From Sphingomonas sp. PP-CE-3G-477 (GTDB lineage: Bacteria > Pseudomonadota > Alphaproteobacteria > Sphingomonadales > Sphingomonadaceae), in assembly GCF_003050745.1 (NCBI RefSeq), contig NZ_QAOF01000003.1:372001-436000 (forward strand): a stretch of 64,000 nt of DNA, given 5' to 3'. The notes below the pieces were generated by a model, which was not told the DNA's origin, did no database searches, and saw only the letters and a list, made by a program, of their open reading frames with translations. The translations under genes were made by a program, and so were the position numbers. Shown in pieces: positions 53,868 through 61,833 of the stretch; positions within the stretch are counted from its first letter, which is position 1; each line of letters begins with the position of its first letter.

Positions 53868-55121
53868 ATGGCCTCGCTTCCCCCCCGCGCGCACTCGCTC
53901 ATCGGAGCGGCGATGACCGCGCGTCAGCAGGGAAGGACCGCGGACGAACACCGCCTGCTCGACGAGGCGCTTCAGGCTGCGCCAGACCATCCCCAAATCC
54001 TCAACGCACGCGGCATGCGCGCCCTTGCGGATGACGATCTCGACTTTGCCTTGCGTTGTTTTGCCGGTGCGGCCGCCGCCGATCCCGGCCAGCCCGTGCT
54101 GTGGATCAATCAGGCCACAGTGCACCGCGCGCGGGGCGCGGACGATGCCGAGCATGACAGCCTCGCGCGTGCGCTGTCGATCGATCGTCTCAACTTCACG
54201 GCGCATCTGCGGATGACCGAACTTCATCAGCGCCGGGGCGATATGATCGCGGCAGCGACGGGTTGGTCTGGCGTCGTCCAGATGGCCGCGGCGATGCCCG
54301 ATCGCCCGCCGGCGATCGAGGACGCGCTGGCCCGCGGACGTGCGTTCCTGGCCGAACACACCGCTGCTCTCGGCCGCCAGATCGACACCGCGCTGGCCGG
54401 CTCCGCATCGCGAAGGATGGCCGCCTGCGTCGATCACATGCTCGGTCGCCGCGCGATCTATACGAACCAGTGCACCGGGTTGCATTTCCCCTTCCTGCCT
54501 GCCGACGAGTTCTTCGACCGCGCGCTGTTTCCGTGGTTCGGCGATCTCGAAGCACGCGTTCCGGCAATCCGCGCCGAGGCACTCGCGCTCGTTGCCGACG
54601 GCATTCCCGCGATCCGCCCATATGTCCGCATGGACAGTGGTACGCCGCACAACCGCTGGACCGCGCTCGACAACAATCTCGATTGGAGTGCGTGTTTCCT
54701 TTGGGAATACGGGGTTCGCAATGACGAGGTCTGCGAACGCTGCCCCGAGACCGCCGCTGCGCTCGCCTCGGTTCCGCAGACCGACATCCCCGGCAAGGCG
54801 CCTACCGCGTTTTTCTCGATCCTGCGCCCGCATGCCCACATCCCCGCGCACACCGGCGTCACCAACACGCGGACCATCGTCCACCTGCCGCTGGTCGTCC
54901 CTGAGGATTGCCGCTTTCGCGTCGGCGGCGAGACGCGTGCATGGCGCGAAGGCGAGGCATTCGGGTTCGACGACACGATCGAGCACGAAGCCTGGAACGA
55001 CAGCGATCATGCACGCATCGTGCTGATCTTCGATGTCTGGAACCCGCATCTCACCGTTGCGGAGCAGGCCATGCTGAAGGACGTATTTCGCATCACGGGG
55101 CAGGGGGGCGTCGCCCCCTAA
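53868..55121 (+). CDS. TPR protein with aspartyl/asparaginyl beta-hydroxylase domain
   Basis: The 417-aa protein has TPR-like repeats (about residues 10-115: DEALQAAPDHPQILNARGMRAL, ADPGQPVLWINQATVHRARG and so on) and a C-terminal Asp/Asn beta-hydroxylase (PF05118-type) domain. The iron/2-oxoglutarate region shows HIPAHTGVTNTRTIVHLPL (His about 328) and FDDTIEHEAWNDS (His about 373), with an Arg after HARI for 2-oxoglutarate. It would hydroxylate Asp or Asn in a peptide or protein held by the TPR part. The start at 53868 precedes the first TPR. Confidence 0.85.
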   Translation: MASLPPRAHSLIGAAMTARQQGRTADEHRLLDEALQAAPDHPQILNARGMRALADDDLDFALRCFAGAAAADPGQPVLWINQATVHRARGADDAEHDSLARALSIDRLNFTAHLRMTELHQRRGDMIAAATGWSGVVQMAAAMPDRPPAIEDALARGRAFLAEHTAALGRQIDTALAGSASRRMAACVDHMLGRRAIYTNQCTGLHFPFLPADEFFDRALFPWFGDLEARVPAIRAEALALVADGIPAIRPYVRMDSGTPHNRWTALDNNLDWSACFLWEYGVRNDEVCERCPETAAALASVPQTDIPGKAPTAFFSILRPHAHIPAHTGVTNTRTIVHLPLVVPEDCRFRVGGETRAWREGEAFGFDDTIEHEAWNDSDHARIVLIFDVWNPHLTVAEQAMLKDVFRITGQGGVAP

Positions 55122-55152
55122 GGTCGGCCAAACAGGGTGCCGCGATGGCGAT

Positions 55153-56652
55153 CTAGTCGTCGAGACCCGCTGCAAATATTCCCAGCTCGGGCCGAAGCGC
55201 TCTCAACTCGCCTGCGTAGTTCCGCCATCGCCCCGACGATCGCTGGTGGAGCGGCTGGCGGACCTGCCACACGCTCGCGGTGCGCACCGTCGCCCGCGAT
55301 TGGCTTGGCGACAGCACCCCGTCTTCCCATGGCAATCCGCAGAATTCGAGCAATGCGGCGATCGTCGGCTGTGGCGCACGGACGACGTCGTCATACGACA
55401 CGTCGTGGATATCGCCTGGATACAAGGCCTGCCAGTGCGCCATCAGCCGCCGATACTGGCCATACCAATGCGCGATGTCGCCGAGCTGATGGCCATACGT
55501 AATGCTGTCGTCGAAATAGAGGAAATAGACAGACAGCATCGTATCGAGCGGTGCGCGGGTGGTGTGGACGATCCGCGCATTGGGGAACATCTGCTTGATC
55601 AGGCCGATGTGCAGAAAATTGTCGGGTCGCTTGTCGGTCAGCATGGCCGCGTCCGGATGTAGCGCGCGCGTTTCGGCCACATACTGCGCCGCAAGCATGC
55701 CGAACGCATCGTCGTCCATCGTCGTAAGCGCTCCCGGATATCCGCCGATTGCCACCGCCATTGCTGGAATGACATCCAGCTCGCCACCCGCTGTCACTTG
55801 GCTGTGCCGCGCCAGGATCTGCTCGACCAGAGTCGACCCCGATCGGAACATCCCGCATATGAACACCGGTGCTTCACCGCGTGTCTTGCTGGAACTTGGT
55901 GGCAGGGCGATCAACGCATCGACCAACCGTTCATGCGCCGCACGGTCATAGCGCAGCGAGGGATGCGCGCCCGCCGCCGCCGCCCGATTGGCCTCCGCAT
56001 ATGCTGCGAACGCATCCGGATACGCGCCCCCGGCGTCGAGCGCGCCACCCAGCGCAAACCCGATCTCCGCCCGTGCATCGACCGGTAACCGTGCATCTGC
56101 GAGCGCTGTGCGCAACCGCGCCGGAACCAGCGCCGCGCGCCCCTCGAAGACGTCGATGGCCGCCTGTCGTGCGAGCGCTCGACCGTTGCGCGGATCGATC
56201 GTCAACGCGTCGCCGTACACCGCGCGCGCGGCGCCGGCCTCGCCACTGTCCTCGAGCAAATTGCCCAGGTTCAATCGCGCTGCCACGAACCGCGGCGCGA
56301 TCGCGATCGCGTTGCGCAGTTCCGCCTCTGCCTCATCGGTTCGCTCGAGAAATTCCGAGAGGATCATCGCGCGGTTCAGTCGCACCTCTTCGGGGCGCGC
56401 GATCCCGTGCTCGAGCGCGGTGGCATACGCCGCTACGGCCTCCTCGAACCGGCGTGCACATCGCAATAGATACCCGAGATTATACCAGGAATCCGCGTCG
56501 CCGGGCGCCACCGCGAGCAGTGCGCCGTACGCGGCAATGCCGTCGTCAACTTGCCCGGCCCGCAGCGCCCGCACGGCCCGTGCCTTCAGTTCGGTTGTCG
56601 TCGTCACGGGTATGCGCGCACGCGCAGCGGGGTCGGCCGATCGATCATCCAT
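55153..56652 (-). CDS. TPR-domain sulfotransferase
   Basis: The 499-aa protein has TPR repeats (about residues 20-210: YNLGYLLRCARRFEEAVAAYATAL, ARLNLGNLLEDSGEAGAARAVYGDAL) and a C-terminal sulfotransferase domain. The PAPS-binding P-loop is FICGMFRSGSTLVEQIL, followed by DKRPDNFLHIGLIKQMFPNARIVHTTRAPLDTMLSVYFLYF. It would transfer sulfate from PAPS to a hydroxyl, perhaps a tyrosine or sugar of a target bound by the TPR part. It is tail-to-tail with the hydroxylase gene, 31 bp apart. Start taken at MDDRSADPAARARIP. Confidence 0.9.
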   Translation of the reverse strand: MDDRSADPAARARIPVTTTTELKARAVRALRAGQVDDGIAAYGALLAVAPGDADSWYNLGYLLRCARRFEEAVAAYATALEHGIARPEEVRLNRAMILSEFLERTDEAEAELRNAIAIAPRFVAARLNLGNLLEDSGEAGAARAVYGDALTIDPRNGRALARQAAIDVFEGRAALVPARLRTALADARLPVDARAEIGFALGGALDAGGAYPDAFAAYAEANRAAAAGAHPSLRYDRAAHERLVDALIALPPSSSKTRGEAPVFICGMFRSGSTLVEQILARHSQVTAGGELDVIPAMAVAIGGYPGALTTMDDDAFGMLAAQYVAETRALHPDAAMLTDKRPDNFLHIGLIKQMFPNARIVHTTRAPLDTMLSVYFLYFDDSITYGHQLGDIAHWYGQYRRLMAHWQALYPGDIHDVSYDDVVRAPQPTIAALLEFCGLPWEDGVLSPSQSRATVRTASVWQVRQPLHQRSSGRWRNYAGELRALRPELGIFAAGLDD

Positions 56653-57043
56653 GCGTTTCTGGCCCAATATCTGGTGAATGGAAAGTAGTGCGAGATGTCG
56701 GATATGCGGTCTACGGCGCCACGCCAATTCCGGGCAAGGTCGCCCGTAAGCGTTAAGACGGGAGGATCGTTGAGATCCGCTTGCGATCCTGAAAAAATGG
56801 CTTCCAGATATCTGCTGCAGCGGAAAACAAAGCAGCGTCTTCGAAGTGGGGTATTCTCTGATTTGATGGATAAGTTCGTCGGTGTACTGCAGCACCGATG
56901 ATTATCATCAAGTTCCACGTAGCTTCGTGTAAATGCTCGATATAATCGGGAGGATGTCCAAGGTTCACAAAATCTATTACGCGGTGCGCTGGACTCTATG
57001 GGTATGCCGTGCAACATTTCGACCATGCCGAAAGGGGAGCGAA
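56653..57043. other. Gap between divergent genes, lower GC
   Basis: This 391-bp stretch is more AT-rich than its surroundings and has no credible gene on either strand. It must hold the promoters for the sulfotransferase (minus) and the 83-aa protein (plus). No clear operator was seen. Confidence 0.55.
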
Positions 57044-57295
57044 ATGCAGAGAACGATCCGGATTATAGTGGCGTTCGCCTTCGCTAGCGTTTCGGGCGTC
57101 GCGATGGCAAATCCCGGGCTGGTCGCCGTTCCACCTCGCGTTGCGACCGCACCGGACACGGTCGCCTCGGACACCACCGCTCGCCCGGCCCGCGGGGTGC
57201 CGGGAGGGGGCTATATTGCTGGCGGTATCCTGGCGGGGGTCGCCGGTGTTGCGGTGCTGCTTTTCAGTCAAGACGACGACGCCGATAGCAATTGA
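57044..57295 (+). CDS. Small exported protein with one C-terminal membrane segment
   Basis: The 83-aa precursor begins MQRTIRIIVAFAFASVSGVAMA (signal peptide). A short Pro/Thr-rich middle follows, then a Gly/Ala/Val membrane helix (GGYIAGGILAGVAGVAVLLF, about 55-74) and an acidic tail SQDDDADSN. An aaaggggagcgaa ribosome-binding site precedes the ATG. I know of no characterised family. Confidence 0.65.
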   Translation: MQRTIRIIVAFAFASVSGVAMANPGLVAVPPRVATAPDTVASDTTARPARGVPGGGYIAGGILAGVAGVAVLLFSQDDDADSN

Positions 57296-57447
57296 TCTCG
57301 CGTCGCCGGCGTCGTCGTTCTCGACTGTTTGAGCGCGGCCTGCCGCTCGACGCTCGTCGCATCGTATCGCGCTGCCGATAGTTGCGCCCCGCCGATGGCC
57401 GCGGTTTCGACTGCTGGAATGCGCGCATACCCAGCCGGTCTGCATTG

Positions 57448-57669
57448 TCAGCCGGGTATGCCCCAATTGGCTTCGTCATCCGCCGCCTTTGCCGTGCGCA
57501 CGAGGTGCTCGACATAGTTGCGGAAGATCGGGACCGTAAAGGTGACCAGCGTCGGTTCGCCCGCGGGTTCCTTGAACGTCAGCACGACGAAGCGGCCGCC
57601 GTCTTCGTCGAGAACCAGGCCGGCTTCCATTGCGCCTGGGCCGGTCGGGGTGATGATCGTTGCTGCCAT
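57448..57669 (-). CDS. Small conserved hypothetical protein
   Basis: The 73-aa reading (ITPTGPGAMEAGLVLDEDGG, TFTVPIFRNYVEHLVRTAKA) alternates beta-strand and helix segments with good codon use and ends WGIPG. No cysteine, membrane segment or known motif is visible. A weak purine-rich site precedes the ATG at 57669. It is an orphan gene between non-coding gaps. Confidence 0.6.
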   Translation of the reverse strand: MAATIITPTGPGAMEAGLVLDEDGGRFVVLTFKEPAGEPTLVTFTVPIFRNYVEHLVRTAKAADDEANWGIPG

Positions 57670-58032
57670 GTGTACCTCGATGTCGCTGTCCACCCTGCAT
57701 AGCTCAGCGGGGCGAGCGCACCAGTGGCAACGTCGCGTTAAGCGGCGCTTGCCACGGTTCGGTTCGATCCACGATCGTTCGCCGGCTGGATCGGTTGCGC
57801 AGCACCGGTAGCGAGCGTCAGAGCGCGGGCGGCCTGCAGACGGCGATAGTCGAAGTAGAGGGCGATCAGGGAAAACATTGAAACCTCGGGAGAAACATTG
57901 CTGCGTCGCAGCATCAATCCTCCACGTGGTCGTCCACCCGGCGGGGTGCAACTGCATTGTGTTCAACAGCGATTGCGCCAGACGGAGGTATCCGAGCGTT
58001 CGTACGAGCGTGGCTCGATCTGGCGGCGCGGC
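57670..58032. other. Gap with no convincing gene
   Basis: The readings on both strands in this 363-bp region show poor codon bias and no known motif. Nothing further could be recognised. Confidence 0.5.
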
Positions 58033-58266
58033 TCAAGCCGCCTTCGTCGTGACGCGGTCCCGCCGCAGGTCTCGAATTTCCTGTGCCGTAATCGGTCGAT
58101 CGCGGCCTGCGCATTTGATGACGATCGCGTCGACATCGGTGCCGTCTTGCGCGTCGAAGGCTCCGATCATCTGTTCGAGCGATCCCGACGCAAGTTGCTC
58201 GTCGCCGCATGCTGTTCCGTCGTCCGAGGTGCTCGTCCGCAACAACGCGGCGGGCATGTTCCACAT
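58033..58266 (-). CDS. Small hypothetical protein
   Basis: The 77-aa reading begins MWNMPAALLRTSTSDDG and ends KCAGRDRPITAQEIRDLRRD with TKAA. It is acidic at first and basic at the end and has no membrane segment. Codon bias is fair. It could be a chance frame. A longer version starts at 58332. Confidence 0.4.
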   Translation of the reverse strand: MWNMPAALLRTSTSDDGTACGDEQLASGSLEQMIGAFDAQDGTDVDAIVIKCAGRDRPITAQEIRDLRRDRVTTKAA

Positions 58267-58503
58267 GGTTTTCAACACAATCACTGTCTCCGGCCCCCCG
58301 GTAGGCGACCGTGCTGGCGTGTCCGCGATCAAGCGTCCAGACTATGCCGGGCGCGGATGCGCTCGCTGCACTGGAGCGCGCGATGAATTGCGTTCGGGCG
58401 CTTCGTTCCGGAAAGCATGTGCGTTCCCGCACCCGGCGGTGGGAGAAGCGCCATCGGTACGGGTGCGGTGGATCGTTCGTTCTCTACTGCCAACTTTGTC
58501 GCT

Positions 58504-59718
58504 TCAAGCCTGCGCAGGGCGATCATGCCGAGCGACGGCGAGGGCTGCGATCGCGGCTATGGCCAGCAATGCGGCGCTACTGAGAAACTCGGGCCCTGCG
58601 CCGATCGTGTCGTACACCACGCCGCCGACCGTGGCGCCGAGCGTGATCGCCAACTGGACCACCGCGACCATCAGGCCACCGCCCGCTTCGGCATCGTCGG
58701 GCAGGGTTCGGGCGAGCCACGTCCACCAGCCGACCGGCGCCGCGGTTCCGGCAAAGCCCCACACCGCGAGCAGCGCTGCGGTCGCGGCTGTCGATGCCCC
58801 CGCCAGCGCGAGTCCAACCGCGGCAAATGCCATCGCCGCGGGCAGCAGCCAAAGCGTGAGGAAGAGGCGCTGGACGACGAACCGATCGATCACGACCGTG
58901 CCGACGAAGCCGGATGCGCCGACGATCAGCAGCATGACCGACAGCATCGTGACGCCGACGTGCGTGACCTGTTCGAGGAATGGCCGGAGATAGGTGAACA
59001 GGGCGAACTGCCCGACGAACAGCATGGCGACGGCGAACAGCCCGAGCAGGACCGCGCGGTTCCGCAGCAACCCGAGCATCGCGCGCGCCGATTGACGTTC
59101 GGCGACGGGCAGCTTCGGCAGCACGATCGCCTGCCAGACGAGTGCTGCGACGGCGACCGGTACCACGCAGAAGAATGCGCCACGCCAGCCGATCATGGTG
59201 CCGAGGAAACTGCCGAGCGGGGCGGCGAGCGCAGTCGCGAGCGCGGTGCCGCCGCTCATGATCGCCAGTGCCTTGCCCACCGCCTCCGCGGGCACAAGCC
59301 GGATCGCGATCGCCGCAGACATCGACCAGAACCCGCCGATCGCGGTGCCGAGCAACGCGCGACCCGTCATGAACACGAGGTAACTCGGGGCAAACGCGAC
59401 CATCGCCCCCGACACGATCAGCACCGCGATCAGCGCCAGCACGACGCGGCGCCGGTCGATGCGCCCGAGCACCACGGAGAGACCGAGACTCGTGACCACC
59501 GCGAACACGCCCGAAATGGCGATCGCCTGTCCGGCCTGGCCCGCGGTCAGGCGCAGCGTCTCCGCGATCGGACTGAGCAGGCTGACGGGCAGGAATTCGG
59601 AGGCGACCAGCACGAAGCTGCACAGCGCCATCGCGTAGACGGCACCCCAATGCGCCGGGCGGGCGCCATCGGATGAGGTGTCGGATGTGGTCGCCGGGGC
59701 AGCAACGAGGGTGGCCAT
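58504..59718 (-). CDS. MFS efflux transporter
   Basis: The 404-aa protein has twelve predicted membrane helices and belongs to the drug:H+ / sugar-efflux MFS group. Loop 2-3 carries GRIDRRRVVLALIAVLI, and helix 4 carries FMTGRALLGTAIGGFWSMSAAIAIRLVP. It resembles SotB/YdhP-type arabinose or purine exporters, but the substrate is not evident. Start taken at MATLVAAPATTSD. A perfect 9-bp palindrome (59869-59889) lies 150 bp upstream and probably binds its regulator. Confidence 0.88.
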   Translation of the reverse strand: MATLVAAPATTSDTSSDGARPAHWGAVYAMALCSFVLVASEFLPVSLLSPIAETLRLTAGQAGQAIAISGVFAVVTSLGLSVVLGRIDRRRVVLALIAVLIVSGAMVAFAPSYLVFMTGRALLGTAIGGFWSMSAAIAIRLVPAEAVGKALAIMSGGTALATALAAPLGSFLGTMIGWRGAFFCVVPVAVAALVWQAIVLPKLPVAERQSARAMLGLLRNRAVLLGLFAVAMLFVGQFALFTYLRPFLEQVTHVGVTMLSVMLLIVGASGFVGTVVIDRFVVQRLFLTLWLLPAAMAFAAVGLALAGASTAATAALLAVWGFAGTAAPVGWWTWLARTLPDDAEAGGGLMVAVVQLAITLGATVGGVVYDTIGAGPEFLSSAALLAIAAIAALAVARHDRPAQA

Positions 59719-59868
59719 GCGGCAGTCCTTGTTCGATCTGGAATGTAGCCGAAGGATAATCATCGGCGGCCCGCGTTTTCGCCGGGTACTGACGGCCCCG
59801 TGTCGAGGCCGATACGTCGCAAGTAGGCGAGTTCGACGAGCCGGACAATTTGCCGTGAAGTTGATGCG

Positions 59869-59889
59869 ATGATGAGTCGTACTCATCAT
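59869..59889. promoter_or_regulatory. Perfect 9-bp inverted repeat upstream of the MFS gene
   Basis: atgatgagt and actcatcat are separated by cgt. A perfect 21-bp symmetrical site of this kind typically binds a dimeric repressor (MarR, HxlR or TetR type). The 557-bp region 59719-60275 holds no regulator gene and no other convincing gene. The regulator must be elsewhere. Confidence 0.7.
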
Positions 59890-60275
59890 TCAATCGGCGT
59901 TGTTCGCGGTCGTCGAACCATCCGGATGCGGTTTTGACGTCAGCTGGTCGTGTAAGGATCGACACGATGGTCTGGTCATCCGACCTTCTTGACGCCGTAT
60001 CGGTGCAGAGCGCCGACAGCGTCTTCATGATAGTCGCGCCCCGTCGCGTGCCGCTGTTTTCACGCATCAGCCGGCGATTGATCATGAGTTGGCATGACCG
60101 GTAGTGATCAATCGAGACAGAGCGTTCGCTGGTTTGGGGGCGCAGTGTTCAACAAGTAGATTCGACTTACCTCGTATTCGAGGACCATGGTCGGGCGTGA
60201 GATCAGGGAGTTTGACGGAAACGGCGTCGTCGAAGCTCATGGTATAGGGAGAGGAGACGGGCGACGAAACGCGAG

Positions 60276-60830
60276 GTGCTGGCCGAATGGGTGGGACGCG
60301 AGATACTGCCGCATGAACGCGACCTTCGCGTTTGGCTGCGCCGTCGGCTGGTCGTTTCGGAGGACATGGAGGACATCGTGCAGGAATGTTACTGCCGGCT
60401 CGCGCAGCTTTCCGATGTATCGCACATCACCTCGCCCCGCGCCTATGTCTTCGTGATGGCGCGCAACCTGCTCAACACGCAACGTAAACGGACGCGCGTC
60501 GTCCGGATCGAATCGATGTCCGATGCACTGGCGGAAACGCTCGAAAGCGATCTGCCGTCGCCCGAGCGCGCGGTCGCGGCCCGGCACGAACTCGCGCGCG
60601 TTCGAGCCGCGCTGGCGAAGCTGTCGGAGCGCGCGCAACGTATATTCGTGATGCGCCGGGTCGACGGTCTCAGCCAGAAGCATATCGCCCACACGCTCGG
60701 CATCTCGGAGACCATCGTCGAGAATGAGGCCAGCCGGAGCCTGCGCGCGATCCTGAAGACGCTGACAGACCCGCCCGCGGAGAATGATTTCCTCCTGCCC
60801 AACGGAGAGACGCGTGTCGGATCGCGCTGA
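60276..60830 (+). CDS. ECF sigma factor (FecI-like)
   Basis: The 184-aa sigma factor has region 2 (VSEDMEDIVQECYCRLAQL ... SPRAYVFVMARNLL) and region 4 (RAQRIFVMRRVDGLSQKHIAHTLGIS, HTH), without regions 1 and 3. It starts with GTG at 60276. It overlaps the fecR-like gene by 17 bp and precedes a receptor with an STN domain, so it is the sigma of a cell-surface signalling system. Confidence 0.9.
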   Translation: MLAEWVGREILPHERDLRVWLRRRLVVSEDMEDIVQECYCRLAQLSDVSHITSPRAYVFVMARNLLNTQRKRTRVVRIESMSDALAETLESDLPSPERAVAARHELARVRAALAKLSERAQRIFVMRRVDGLSQKHIAHTLGISETIVENEASRSLRAILKTLTDPPAENDFLLPNGETRVGSR

Positions 60831-61758
60831 ACAGACCGCAGCGGCATGGGCGCTGCGCCATCCGCTGGACCCCGGTCGGCAGCACGAGCTCGAGGCGTGG
60901 CTGGCCAGCGACCCCCGTCATGCGGGGATGCTTTTGCGGGCGATGGCCGCGCTGAGCGCGCTCGATACTGCGCTGGCGCCTGCGCCGGACGATATCGCCG
61001 ATGCGTTCGAAGCGCGCCCGGCTCGGCGTCGGATGCTCATCGGCATAGGCGGCGCGATCGCGGCGGCCGCGGTCGGACTGATCGGCTGGTCGAGCGTCAC
61101 GAGCGAGCATGTCGCGACCGGACGCGGCGAGATCCGACGTCTGCCACTGGTCGATGGGTCGGTGGCGACGATCAACACCGACAGCGATCTGCGCGTCGCG
61201 TTCGTGAGCGACAGCCGCCGGGTCGTGCTCGGTCGCGGACAGGCCTGGTTCCAGGTCGCCAAGGATCGCAAGCGTCCCTTTATCGTCGATGCCGGCATCG
61301 CGCAGGTGCGTGCGGTCGGCACCGCCTTTTCGGTCGATCGCAGCGAAAGCGGCGTGCAGGTAACGGTGACGGAGGGCGTCGTCGCTGTCTGGCCAAGCGG
61401 GGAGAGCGGCGCGCTGACGATCCTGCAGGCAGGGCAATATGCCAGTTTCCATGCCGGCGGCGTATCGCCCGAAGTGGGGACCGCGCCGGTGCAGATCACG
61501 CGCGCGCTGGCGTGGCGGAACGGCGAAATATCGCTCGAGAACGATACGCTGGGTCATGCGGTCGAGCAGTTCAACCGCTATAATCGCCAGCAACTGGTGG
61601 TCGTCGATCCGGCACTTGCCCACGAACGGCTGATCGGGCTGTTCCAGATCGACAAGCCGGAGGATTTTGCGGCGACGCTGGCCGCCTCGCTCGGCGTCTC
61701 GGTGACCGTTTCGCCCGACGAAATTCGGATCGAGCGGACCAAACTGCCGACGCACTGA
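60814..61758 (+). CDS. FecR-family anti-sigma regulator
   Basis: The 314-aa protein starts at GTG 60814 after ggagag, overlapping the sigma gene. The cytoplasmic N-terminus (AAAWALRHPLDPGRQHELEAWL, DUF4880-like) binds sigma. One membrane helix (about 73-91) follows, then the periplasmic FecR domain (GEIRRLPLVDGSVATINTDSDLRVAF ... FQVAKDRKRPFIVDAG) and the C-terminal STN-interacting domain (DUF4974, about 240-314). Confidence 0.9.
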   Translation: MSDRAEQTAAAWALRHPLDPGRQHELEAWLASDPRHAGMLLRAMAALSALDTALAPAPDDIADAFEARPARRRMLIGIGGAIAAAAVGLIGWSSVTSEHVATGRGEIRRLPLVDGSVATINTDSDLRVAFVSDSRRVVLGRGQAWFQVAKDRKRPFIVDAGIAQVRAVGTAFSVDRSESGVQVTVTEGVVAVWPSGESGALTILQAGQYASFHAGGVSPEVGTAPVQITRALAWRNGEISLENDTLGHAVEQFNRYNRQQLVVVDPALAHERLIGLFQIDKPEDFAATLAASLGVSVTVSPDEIRIERTKLPTH

Positions 61759-61833
61759 CGGAAACCGCCGGTGGCAGGCTCTTATGGTGGAGAGCGCCGG
61801 AAACAGGCGCCTCCATATTAGGGGGATGCCGGG

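Noticed and set aside
57878..58993. 371-codon plus-strand frame rich in Ser, Ala and Thr
   Set aside because: Antisense to the MFS gene over half its length and low complexity elsewhere; no start context.
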